From assembly GCA_039925145.1 (NCBI GenBank), contig JBDSZL010000001.1:1-64000 (forward strand): DNA of 64,000 nucleotides, read 5' to 3'. Shown here piece after piece: positions 27,547 through 34,927 of this stretch; position 1 is the stretch's first letter, and each line of letters starts with the position of its first letter. This DNA comes from JBDSZL01 sp039925145 (GTDB taxonomy: Bacteria; Acidobacteriota; Vicinamibacteria; Vicinamibacterales; SCN-69-37). Below the pieces are notes generated by a model that saw only the letters and a list, made by a program, of their open reading frames with translations, ran no database searches and had not been told where the DNA came from. The position numbers and the translations under genes were made by a program.

Positions 27547-28245
27547 CTACGGCGTCACGGGGAGGGGGATGAGCTTGTAGCCAAACTGCTTGACGGTGAC
27601 AAGCCCTTCGGCGAGCACAGGCAGCTTCTCGCGAAGACGCCGGACGTGGACGTCAACGGTGCGGGTGCCGCCCGTGTAGCGATAGCCCCACACGTCAGTC
27701 AGGAGCACATCGCGCGACAGCACCCGGCCCGCATGCCGCATGAGGTATTCGAGGAGGAGAAACTCCTTGGCCGTGAGCGCGACCTCGGCGCCGTTCAAGG
27801 ACACCACGTGGCGCTCGGCGTCGAGCGACAGCGGTCCGTACGACAGCGCCGCCGGCCCGGCCGAATCGCTGCGCTGCGCGCGCCGCAGCAGCGCCCGCAC
27901 ACGCGCGACCAGTTCGTTCGGGCTGAACGGCTTGGGTAGATAGTCGTCGGCGCCGAGCTCGAGACCCACGATGCGGTCCGATTCCTCGGCGCGGGCGGTC
28001 AGCATGATGATCGGCAGTCGGGACGTCTTGTCGCTGGCGCGGAGCATGCGGCAGACTTCGAAGCCGTCGACGTGAGGCAGCATCACGTCGAGTACGAGCA
28101 GGTCGGGCAGCCTGGCGGCAATCGACGACAGCGCATCGCGGCCCGACGCCACGCGCTCGGGAGTGAATCCCGCCTTCGTCAGGTAACGGAGAACCAACTC
28201 GGCGATATCGGTATCGTCCTCGGCCACGAGGACTCTGGCAGGCAT
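27547..28245 (-). CDS. phoB: Phosphate-regulon response regulator PhoB
   Basis: Starting at the ATG at 28245 the product has 232 residues; the longer in-frame starts add a non-conserved leader. The receiver domain (VLVAEDDTDIAELV, LLVLDVMLPHVDGFEVCRML, MLTARAEESDRIVGLELGADDYLPKPF) contains the phospho-Asp. The OmpR/PhoB winged helix follows (LTAKEFLLLEYLMRHAGRVL, VWGYRYTGGTRTVDVHVRRLREKL). It should activate pst and porin genes under phosphate starvation. Confidence 0.92.
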   Translation of the reverse strand: MPARVLVAEDDTDIAELVLRYLTKAGFTPERVASGRDALSSIAARLPDLLVLDVMLPHVDGFEVCRMLRASDKTSRLPIIMLTARAEESDRIVGLELGADDYLPKPFSPNELVARVRALLRRAQRSDSAGPAALSYGPLSLDAERHVVSLNGAEVALTAKEFLLLEYLMRHAGRVLSRDVLLTDVWGYRYTGGTRTVDVHVRRLREKLPVLAEGLVTVKQFGYKLIPLPVTP

Positions 28246-28304
28246 GCGCTGCCATTCTACCGGCATGTTGTCGCCGCGGTGTGACGGGAGGTACCGCCTC
28301 GGAA

Positions 28305-29039
28305 CTAGTGGAGGGAGAACTCTGCGTTGTACCGATACAGAACCTGCGAAGGCTCGCCAGTGGGCATCATGTACTCCCACTGACGTAGCGCCGTGAGCAC
28401 GGCTTCATCCAGCAGCGGGATGGACTTCGTGATTTTCAGGTTGCGCGGCCTGCCGTCCGGGCCAAGGGAATAGGTGACGACCACCAGCCCTTCGACCCCA
28501 GCTTGCCGCGCGGCTGGGGGATAGATGGGTTCTACCTGCTTCACCGGAATCGCTGCCGCCGTCGAGCGTGGCGCGGGCAGCTCGCTAGGGTCGTCGACGA
28601 AATCTGGGGTGTCGGGAGAGGGCGGCGTGCCAGCGTATGGCAAAGGCGCCTCGCGCATCCGGGGAATGCCGGCGGCCGATACCGCCGGGGTCGTCGGCGG
28701 CGGCTCCGCCGGGTCGACTGTCGTCTGCCCCGCGACCTCGGAAGACAACGACTTCCTGTCCGCCTGGTGCCAGCTCCACCATGCGCCAATCAGCATCCCC
28801 ACCAACAGTGCGAGTCCCACGGCCGCGCCGACCGGCCGGGATCGATGTAGAGAGGACCCTGGTTCGAGGTATTGAACACGCGGCTGCGGGCCGGAAGCCT
28901 GCACGCTGCCGGGATGACCGGAATAGAGAAGCGGCCAGTCACCGGGCGCGTGGTGGGGCACTCGTCCGGCGCCGAGTGTGCGATGAATCAGGTCGGCGAG
29001 CCGACGTCCGAGGCGGTCCACTGCGGTGCACAGCCGCAA
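28305..29039 (-). CDS. TonB-like energy transducer protein
   Basis: The reading frame is up to 244 residues. The start is uncertain: TTG at 29039 gives the full length, and a GTG at 28904 is also possible, neither with a convincing Shine-Dalgarno. A transmembrane helix (GAAVGLALLVGMLIGAWW, about 71-88) is followed by a Pro-rich periplasmic spacer. The C-terminal TonB domain reads PIYPPAARQAGVEGLVVVTY, then LDEAVLTALRQWEY. It would transmit proton-motive energy to TonB-dependent receptors such as the Oar-like protein at 31600-34194. No exbB/exbD is adjacent. Confidence 0.78.
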   Translation of the reverse strand: MRLCTAVDRLGRRLADLIHRTLGAGRVPHHAPGDWPLLYSGHPGSVQASGPQPRVQYLEPGSSLHRSRPVGAAVGLALLVGMLIGAWWSWHQADRKSLSSEVAGQTTVDPAEPPPTTPAVSAAGIPRMREAPLPYAGTPPSPDTPDFVDDPSELPAPRSTAAAIPVKQVEPIYPPAARQAGVEGLVVVTYSLGPDGRPRNLKITKSIPLLDEAVLTALRQWEYMMPTGEPSQVLYRYNAEFSLH

Positions 29040-29192
29040 AACGATGGCCAGGGGTTACCCGACATTGACTGAGGTACCGCAACCCTCGTGGGGCACGAGA
29101 GGCATCACAGTTAGCACCTGGGTGCTCTCCTTCGCGAAATAAGTGCTCTCCCAAGTTCGCCTTCCAGTGCGTATTGCCTGGCGCGTCCACGC

Positions 29193-29233
29193 TTGACAAG
29201 ACATCATAGTGATATCACTATGATGTCGAGGTG
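29193..29233 (+). promoter_or_regulatory. Promoter and perfect 26-bp palindromic operator of the SPFH operon
   Basis: A consensus -35 TTGACA lies at 29193-29198. A perfect 26-bp palindrome with half site ACATCATAGTGAT spans 29201-29226 and covers the spacer and -10 region (CACTAT at 17-bp spacing, or TATGAT overlapping the 3' arm). A GAGGTG ribosome binding site at 29228-29233 precedes the ATG at 29242. Binding here would block RNA polymerase. The Arc-type repressor encoded by the second gene is the obvious candidate. Confidence 0.8.
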
Positions 29234-29241
29234 AAACGCAG

Positions 29242-30102
29242 ATGGTCGAAAAGCAACTGAAGGCATTGTCTGGCTGGCTTGGAATCCTCCTTGTGATCCT
29301 CGTGGCAGCTGCAGCGGTGTGGTCTCTGGTGAATCTGGATCTGGACGGCGTGAAGCTCGTCGCCATTCCGCTGCTGGTTCTCGACATTGCCTGTCTGGCA
29401 GGCCTCACCGTCGTCAACCCTAATCAGGCCAAGGTGGTCACGCTGTTCGGCGTCTATCAGGGATCGATCAAAGACGCAGGTTTCTGGTGGGTCAATCCGC
29501 TGACGACCCGTCGCAAGCTGTCGCTGCGGGTGCGCAACTTCGAGAGCCGCAAGCTGAAGGTGAACGAGCGCGACGGCAATCCCATTGAGATCGCCGCCGT
29601 TGTTGTGTGGCGCATCGTGGAGACGTTCGAGGCAGTGTTCAATGTCGACGACTACGAAAACTTTGTCCACGTCCAGACAGAAGCCGCCGTCCGCAACCTG
29701 GCGACCACCTATCCCTACGATTCGCATGAAGATGCGCATGTCTCCCTGCGGCTATCAGCCGGTGGAGAAGTTGCGGATCGGATGCGCCACGAGATTCAGG
29801 ACCGGCTGTCGAAGGCCGGAATCGAAGTGATCGAAGCGCGGATCAGCCACCTGGCCTACGCTCCCGAGATTGCCGGCGCGATGCTGCGGCGGCAGCAGGC
29901 GACCGCGGTCGTGGCGGCGCGCGCAAAGATCGTCGAGGGCGCCGTCGGCATGGTGGAGATGGCGCTCGCCGAACTCAGCCGCAAGAACGTCGTCGAGCTC
30001 GACGAAGAACGCAAGGCGGCCATGGTGAGCAATCTCCTCGTGGTGCTGTGCAGCGAAAAAGGGGTCGAGCCCGTCGTCAACGCGGGCACCTTGTATCAAT
30101 AG
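29242..30102 (+). CDS. SPFH/Band 7 membrane protein
   Basis: The 286-residue protein has two N-terminal transmembrane helices (about 10-30 and 40-57). They are followed by an SPFH domain (VVNPNQAKVVTLFGVYQGSI, RVRNFESRKLKVNERDGNPI, VVVWRIVETFEAVFNV). A helical flotillin-like segment follows (AGAMLRRQQATAVVAARAKI). SPFH proteins oligomerise into ring cages or membrane microdomains and help control proteases or membrane stress. It is the first gene of a compact operon with a ribbon-helix-helix regulator and a DUF3592 protein. Confidence 0.9.
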   Translation: MVEKQLKALSGWLGILLVILVAAAAVWSLVNLDLDGVKLVAIPLLVLDIACLAGLTVVNPNQAKVVTLFGVYQGSIKDAGFWWVNPLTTRRKLSLRVRNFESRKLKVNERDGNPIEIAAVVVWRIVETFEAVFNVDDYENFVHVQTEAAVRNLATTYPYDSHEDAHVSLRLSAGGEVADRMRHEIQDRLSKAGIEVIEARISHLAYAPEIAGAMLRRQQATAVVAARAKIVEGAVGMVEMALAELSRKNVVELDEERKAAMVSNLLVVLCSEKGVEPVVNAGTLYQ

Positions 30103-30315
30103 ATGGCCGAACGAAAGGGTTTCCCACTTCGCCTCGATCCTCAGCTCTACGACGAGCTGCAGCGGTGGGCGGCCGCCGAGTTGCGCAGCGTGAACGGCCA
30201 GATCGAGTATCTGCTCCGGTGCGCGCTGCAGGCAGCCGGCCGGCTGCCTGGATCCGATCGCGGGACCCGCCCGGAGAGCCCCCATGCGAAGAACAAGCAG
30301 CCAGACTCAGAGTAG
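30103..30315 (+). CDS. Arc-type ribbon-helix-helix DNA-binding protein
   Basis: The 70-residue protein starts with the ATG directly abutting the SPFH stop codon. Residues 1-45 (FPLRLDPQLYDELQRWAAAE, then LRSVNGQIEYLLRCAL) match the Arc fold, where the FPLRL strand pairs in the dimer to contact the DNA major groove. The rest is a disordered basic tail. Arc-type dimers bind palindromes, and the 26-bp perfect palindrome upstream of this operon is a natural autoregulatory target. That pairing is inferred, not shown. Confidence 0.85.
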   Translation: MAERKGFPLRLDPQLYDELQRWAAAELRSVNGQIEYLLRCALQAAGRLPGSDRGTRPESPHAKNKQPDSE

Positions 30316-31063
30316 CGTCGCTTTGCCGAAGGCTCTGCTGCGATCGGCGCCACGAGACGTCCGGCTGAGCAAGGGCGGGGTTGCCGTCCTGCTCGTCGTC
30401 CTGGCGCTGTCGGCAGGTGCCCTGTGGGCGGCTGCGACAGTCCACGCGGGAGCCAAGGCGTCTCTGCGCCGCGTGACGATGTTTGCGTCGGAGGCGGTCG
30501 CGACACCTGCCACTGTTGTTCGAGTCGAACGTCACGGCAGCGGCAACGACCGGCGCACTGTGATCCATTACCGCTACGTCGCCGGTTCCAGTGAGTACAC
30601 CCATGCGACCACGGTCCGCCGCCGGGATCGCGATCGGTACGCCGTTGGATCGTCGCTGACGGTGAAGTATCTCGCGTCGGAGCCCGCGTCGAGTTGGCCC
30701 GAGGGTTCCGCGCCCACCGAACGGCTGATCTGGCCCGCCTTTGCCCTACCAGCTGCCGCCGCCCTCGGCGTGATTGGGCTTGCTGCCCTGTTCCGGCGCC
30801 AGTCTGATCTGCTGGCGAACGGCAGACTCGTGCACGCCCGCATCACTCGCGTCGACAAGAAGAAGAGCCAGCACGGCACGTTCTGGCGCGTGACCTACGA
30901 ATGGACCTTGCTAAGCGGCGCCCGCAGGTCGGGTGCATACGAACACTCGCACAAGCAGCCACCCATCGTCGGCGGGGCGATTCCCGTGCTTTACGATCGC
31001 GATCGGCCACGGCGGCACGCCAGGTATCCCGTGCCCCTCGTGACCCTACGAGAGGGACTGTAG
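30284..31063 (+). CDS. DUF3592 domain membrane protein
   Basis: The 259-residue protein overlaps the Arc-type gene by 32 bp. It has a transmembrane helix near 31-50 (GVAVLLVVLALSAGALWAA), then a beta-rich DUF3592-like segment (TPATVVRVERHGSGNDRRTV, HYRYVAGSSEYTHATTV). A second helix pair region follows near 150-166, and a second such segment (RLVHARITRVDKKKSQHGTF, VTYEWTLLSGARRSGAYEHS, IPVLYDRDRPRR). DUF3592 proteins are membrane proteins of unknown function. The duplication inside one protein and the operon with SPFH suggest an envelope role. Confidence 0.75.
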   Translation: MRRTSSQTQSSVALPKALLRSAPRDVRLSKGGVAVLLVVLALSAGALWAAATVHAGAKASLRRVTMFASEAVATPATVVRVERHGSGNDRRTVIHYRYVAGSSEYTHATTVRRRDRDRYAVGSSLTVKYLASEPASSWPEGSAPTERLIWPAFALPAAAALGVIGLAALFRRQSDLLANGRLVHARITRVDKKKSQHGTFWRVTYEWTLLSGARRSGAYEHSHKQPPIVGGAIPVLYDRDRPRRHARYPVPLVTLREGL

Positions 31064-31111
31064 GCATCGTGTTCCCGCAAGCGTCTGCTGAGTCCGGGGA
31101 GGACAGGCTTC

Positions 31112-31375
31112 GTGGGTGAGGGCGGGCGAACACTCACCGGCGCGGCCTTGGTGAAGGAAGTCAACCGCCGGATCCGCCTGGCGCGCAGCTATTGGGATGC
31201 GCGTAACAACCGGGCCTGCCGCGGTGAGCGCGCGAAGGCCATGGCCCTGTACGAGACACTCAACCCCGCCGAACGCGAGCAAGTGCCGGAGACGTTGCGC
31301 ATCTGGTTGCGGTACCGCAGCGAGAAATACTTTGGCGAGGGACGCACTCCGCCTCAAAAGCCCCGGTCGCGGTAA
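31112..31375 (+). CDS. Conserved-looking 87-residue hypothetical protein
   Basis: The GTG start is at 31112. The protein is helical and charged, with RRIRLARSYWDARNNRACRG in the N-terminal half and IWLRYRSEKYFGEGR near the C terminus. It has no signal peptide, membrane helix or recognised motif. Codon use looks like neighbouring genes and no alternative frame is better. It lies 48 bp after the DUF3592 gene and is followed by a terminator at 31468-31506, so it probably closes the SPFH operon. Confidence 0.6.
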   Translation: MGEGGRTLTGAALVKEVNRRIRLARSYWDARNNRACRGERAKAMALYETLNPAEREQVPETLRIWLRYRSEKYFGEGRTPPQKPRSR

Positions 31376-31467
31376 ATTCTGGCGAACCGGATGGCTATCC
31401 GGCACGTCCAATGCTGCTAGGTCTGGTTGAAACTTGCGCTGTCCGTACGTGTTTGGGGTAAGGAACA

Positions 31468-31506
31468 CGGGCACGCTGTACACCTCAACCGCGTGCTCGC
31501 GTTTTT
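31468..31506 (+). terminator. Rho-independent terminator after the SPFH operon
   Basis: A 9-bp stem (CGGGCACGC at 31468-31476 with GCGTGCTCG at 31491-31499, one G-T wobble) and a 14-nt loop are followed by CG and five T residues at 31502-31506. It sits 93 bp after the last gene of the operon and 94 bp before the next gene. Confidence 0.6.
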
Positions 31507-31599
31507 ATCTATAAGCCCGACCGGCGCCTGACCACCGGCCGCCCGGTTTGCTGCTGGGGACTTCGTCCTCTTCGCCTACCCTTCGTCGCGGGAGCGCCT

Positions 31600-34194
31600 G
31601 TGCGTAATCTGAAATCGTTCTTCATGTATTTCGTCTTAACACTCTTCGCCTCGGCGTTGCCCGCGTTAGCGCAAGCCCCATCGGATCGCGGACGGCTCAC
31701 GCTGACCGTCACCGATCCCAGTGGCGGCGTCATCGCAGGGGCCAGGGTCACAGTGGCCGGACTCGATGCGGCCAGCACCGTGACTCCGCTTCCGGCCGTC
31801 ACCACCTCTGAAAAAGGCGTGGCGGTGTTCGAGAACATGGCCCTGGGTCGCTACACGGCCCGGGCAGAGTTCCCCGGATTCGACGCCGGGCTGCTCCGTG
31901 AATTCCGGATCACCCGTGGCGAGAACAAGCAGGCCGTCGTACTCGCCCTGCAGAAACTCAATGAGTCGCTGACCGTGGGCGTCGACCGCCAGTCGGAAGG
32001 CGCGACCCGCGCTTCGCGCGCGTTCGGTTTAACGGTGACGCAAGAGCAGATCGACGCACTGTCAGACGATCCGGCTGACATGGCCAGACAGATCGCCGAG
32101 ATTGCCGGGCCCGATGCCATCATCCGCGTGGACAGCTTCGAGGGCCAGCAGTTACCACCGAAGGCCCAAATCAAGTCCATCCACGTCACCCGCGATCAGT
32201 TCGCGGCCGAGACCGAGCAGCCAGGGTCGACATTCGTCGACATCATCACCCAGCCGGGCGTGGGTCCCATTCGAGGACAAGCCAACCTCTCGTTTCGCGA
32301 CGGCTCGATGAGCGCGAAGAACCAGTTCACGCCGACCAGAGGTCCGGAACAGATCCGGAATATTGGCGTCAACATCGCTGGCGCGCTCGTGCAGCAGAAG
32401 GCTGGGTTTTCACTCAACGTCAGCGGTCAGAACAGCTACAGCACCCCGAACCTGAACGTCGCCTTACCGACCGGCAAGAGCTTCGATGTGTTGTCCCTGC
32501 GCCAGCCCATGACGTCGGTGAACGTCAGCGGGACCCTGGATTATGCGCTGACGCAGAATCAAACGCTGAAGTTCGGGTATTCGCAGAACCACAACGAGCG
32601 ACGAAACCAGGGCATCGGCGCCTACGACCTGGCCGAGCGTGCCTTTTCCCAGTTCAACAATCAGTACAACTTCCGCGTGCTCGAGGCGGGGCCGCTGGGG
32701 CGGCGCACGTTCATCAACTCGCGCCTGTCGATTGGCCGCATGAACTTCGGGAACGACTCCGTGGTGCAGGCACCGACGATTGTGGTGCAGGACGCGTTCA
32801 CCTCAGGTGGGGCGCAACGCGCCGGACGGGTCGACGGCAAGAACCTGAACTTTGCCTCGGATGTCGACTACGTCCGCGGCATCCACTCCTGGCGGACCGG
32901 CGTACAGATCTACGGCGACTGGTATCGCGCCACGCTGAACAACGACTATCTGGGCACCTACTACTTCAGCAATATCGAGGCGTTCCAGGCTGGCACTCCG
33001 TTGCTCTATACGCGGAGCATCGGCGACCCGTTGCTCAGCTTCTTCCACGCGAGGGTCGGCACCTATCTTCAGGACGACATCCGGGTGCGCAAGGGACTGA
33101 CACTCAGCCCCGGCATTCGCTACAGCTACCAAACCCGCGTGAGCGATCGGGCTGCCTTCGAGCCTCGGCTGGGCATTACCTGGGCGCCCTTTCCTAATGG
33201 GGGGACGACGCTGCGCGCGAGCGGCGGAATCTTCCACGGCTGGCTCGATCCGGGCATCTGGTGGCAGACCGTGCGATCCGACGGCCAGCACCAGCGCGAT
33301 CTCCTCATCAGCCATCCCCGCTATCCAGACCCAGAGCCGGCTCAGGCCGTTGGCGCCAGCACGACATACAAACTCGGTGACTACAAGCTCAACAAGAACT
33401 ACCGATACAGCGCCGGCATCGATCAACGATTTTCGCCGCGGGCAGGCGTGAACGTCCTCTACAACTATTACAACCAGAGTCAATTGCCACGAGGCATGAA
33501 CCTCAACCCCATCGTGAACGGCGCGCGTCTCGACCCGACGGCGGGCAACATCATCTCGACGGTGACCGACGCCGAGCTCCGACGCCACGAGGTGTACGTC
33601 AACTTCAATCTCAGCCTGCTGGCGCCATCGCCGGCGGCGAACCGGGCGGCATTCAACTGGCGGCGGCTCACTGTCAACGGAGGCTACTCACTCCAGCATG
33701 CGCGGCGCAACGCGCTGGGGCCGTTCGATGTGCCGGCGAGTGGCACCCTCGACACGGAGTGGGGCCGCGGTCCGGCCGACAACCCGTACCGGGTCAACGT
33801 TGGAGTGACGAGCACCCAGGTGCGGAACCTCACGATCAACGTATCGGCCAACGCCGCAGACGGGCAACCCTACATGGAGATGACGGGGCTGGACAACAAC
33901 GGCGACGGACTGCTCAACGACAGGCCCGACGGGGCCGGCCTCTGGTCGCTGCGCGGCGCGGGCGTCTGGACGCTCGCCAGCCGGTTCGCCTACAACATCC
34001 CGGTCCGCCCCTCGACCGGCGAGGGTGGTGCGCCGCAGCGGTACCGGGCGAGCGTGTCGGTGAGTATCAATAACCTCACCAACCACGCCAACTTCGTGGG
34101 CTACAGCGGCATCATGACATCGCCATTCTTCCTCCAACCCACCAACGTGATGAACCCGCGCAAGGTCGACGTTGGGATGAACATCTCCTTCTGA
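31600..34194 (+). CDS. Oar-like TonB-dependent receptor with carboxypeptidase-regulatory plug
   Basis: The GTG start gives 864 residues with a signal peptide (MYFVLTLFASALPALAQA). An N-terminal CarboxypepD_reg-like domain (GRLTLTVTDPSGGVIAGARV, ENMALGRYTARAEFPGF) precedes a plug region and a long beta-barrel (QNQTLKFGYSQNHNERRNQG, LTLSPGIRYSYQTRVSD). It ends VDVGMNISF with the terminal Phe used for outer-membrane insertion. It is shorter than typical Oar proteins of about 1,000 residues or more. The substrate is unknown, and a TonB-like protein is encoded 2.5 kb away. Confidence 0.88.
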   Translation: MRNLKSFFMYFVLTLFASALPALAQAPSDRGRLTLTVTDPSGGVIAGARVTVAGLDAASTVTPLPAVTTSEKGVAVFENMALGRYTARAEFPGFDAGLLREFRITRGENKQAVVLALQKLNESLTVGVDRQSEGATRASRAFGLTVTQEQIDALSDDPADMARQIAEIAGPDAIIRVDSFEGQQLPPKAQIKSIHVTRDQFAAETEQPGSTFVDIITQPGVGPIRGQANLSFRDGSMSAKNQFTPTRGPEQIRNIGVNIAGALVQQKAGFSLNVSGQNSYSTPNLNVALPTGKSFDVLSLRQPMTSVNVSGTLDYALTQNQTLKFGYSQNHNERRNQGIGAYDLAERAFSQFNNQYNFRVLEAGPLGRRTFINSRLSIGRMNFGNDSVVQAPTIVVQDAFTSGGAQRAGRVDGKNLNFASDVDYVRGIHSWRTGVQIYGDWYRATLNNDYLGTYYFSNIEAFQAGTPLLYTRSIGDPLLSFFHARVGTYLQDDIRVRKGLTLSPGIRYSYQTRVSDRAAFEPRLGITWAPFPNGGTTLRASGGIFHGWLDPGIWWQTVRSDGQHQRDLLISHPRYPDPEPAQAVGASTTYKLGDYKLNKNYRYSAGIDQRFSPRAGVNVLYNYYNQSQLPRGMNLNPIVNGARLDPTAGNIISTVTDAELRRHEVYVNFNLSLLAPSPAANRAAFNWRRLTVNGGYSLQHARRNALGPFDVPASGTLDTEWGRGPADNPYRVNVGVTSTQVRNLTINVSANAADGQPYMEMTGLDNNGDGLLNDRPDGAGLWSLRGAGVWTLASRFAYNIPVRPSTGEGGAPQRYRASVSVSINNLTNHANFVGYSGIMTSPFFLQPTNVMNPRKVDVGMNISF

Positions 34195-34212
34195 TCGGAA
34201 CCTCTGACCCAG

Positions 34213-34246
34213 GTAACGGCCAGCGACACCAGTTGCCGGCCGTTAC
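34213..34246. terminator. Hairpin between receptor and YHS gene
   Basis: A perfect 9-bp stem, GTAACGGCC (34213-34221) with GGCCGTTAC (34238-34246), spans the gap between the convergent receptor and YHS genes and includes the YHS stop codon. It has no T tract, so it may act as a transcript-end or stabilising hairpin rather than a classical terminator. Confidence 0.45.
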
Positions 34247-34386
34247 TGGGCGAACTGCGCCGGATTGGCGTCGAACTTCGCCTTGCACTCTTCCGAGCAG
34301 AAGTAGTACTTCCGTGCGCCGTACTGCGACTCGGCCTGAGCCTCGGCCGGGTCAACTTCCATCCCACAGACCACATCTTTTTCCAT
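34243..34386 (-). CDS. Small YHS domain protein, 47 residues
   Basis: ATG at 34386 to TAA at 34243 encodes 47 residues. A strong AGGAGG ribosome binding site lies 5 nt upstream. The sequence shows the YHS metal-binding pattern: VCGMEVDP at 6-13 and YYFCSEECKAKF at 27-38, giving cysteines 7, 30 and 34. YHS domains bind copper or other soft metals and are often near metal-efflux ATPases. Here it stands alone beside the receptor gene. Its stop codon is inside a hairpin. Confidence 0.88.
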   Translation of the reverse strand: MEKDVVCGMEVDPAEAQAESQYGARKYYFCSEECKAKFDANPAQFAQ

Positions 34387-34576
34387 CACAACCTCCTATC
34401 GGACCGTCTGGCCTTGTCACAGCAAGGCGCGGGCCACTCGTCGCGTAAGGGCCGCGCAGGCGCGCCCGGTGCAACTGCTGCAGTTCGGCCGTCGTAACTC
34501 ACCCTGTTACAGGCAACTGACGATGCCGGCGTCAAGCGGGAAGCGAAGCCGCTGAGGAGCCTTGGTGCGTGTCGAA

Positions 34577-34927
34577 ATGAACACAACGTGGGTCTTTGTG
34601 GCCTTGGTCTTCCCCCTCGTCGGGGCCCTGGTGGTGGCGTCTCCGTTCTGGCTGATGCGTGTCGGCGACGACATGGGTTCGATTGCCGGTGCGGGGGTCG
34701 TCCTAGCCTGTGCCGTGACATTCATCGCGCGCGAGTATGGGGAGGTACTGGCGATCACGCAGCGCTGCATCGCGTCGAGTATCGGATGTCACTTTCATCC
34801 GGAACCGTTCGTGCGTTACAGCATCTTTGGTGCCATCTCCATAGGGCAAGTCTTTCTCCTCTTCCTGATGGGCCTCTCGGTGGAAGAGCGGCTCCGCGCC
34901 ACTGACCGACGGCAGGCCGCGCAATGA
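34577..34927 (+). CDS. Small three-helix membrane protein
   Basis: Starting at the ATG at 34577 it has 116 residues; a TTG at 34562 is in frame. Three hydrophobic segments are clear: WVFVALVFPLVGALVVASPF, SIAGAGVVLACAVTFIA and YSIFGAISIGQVFLLFLMGL. No family is recognised. Its stop codon overlaps the next start (ATGA), so it is translationally coupled to the secreted carboxypeptidase-regulatory-like protein downstream and may help in its export or anchoring. Confidence 0.65.
   Translation: MNTTWVFVALVFPLVGALVVASPFWLMRVGDDMGSIAGAGVVLACAVTFIAREYGEVLAITQRCIASSIGCHFHPEPFVRYSIFGAISIGQVFLLFLMGLSVEERLRATDRRQAAQ

Noticed and set aside
28305..28360. Possible terminator between phoB and the TonB-like gene
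   Set aside because: No stem with a T tract could be found in the 59-bp gap.
30001..30315. Toxin-antitoxin reading of the Arc-type gene with its neighbours
   Set aside because: The neighbour is an SPFH scaffold and the third gene a DUF3592 membrane protein; no toxin fold is present, so autoregulation of the operon is a better reading.
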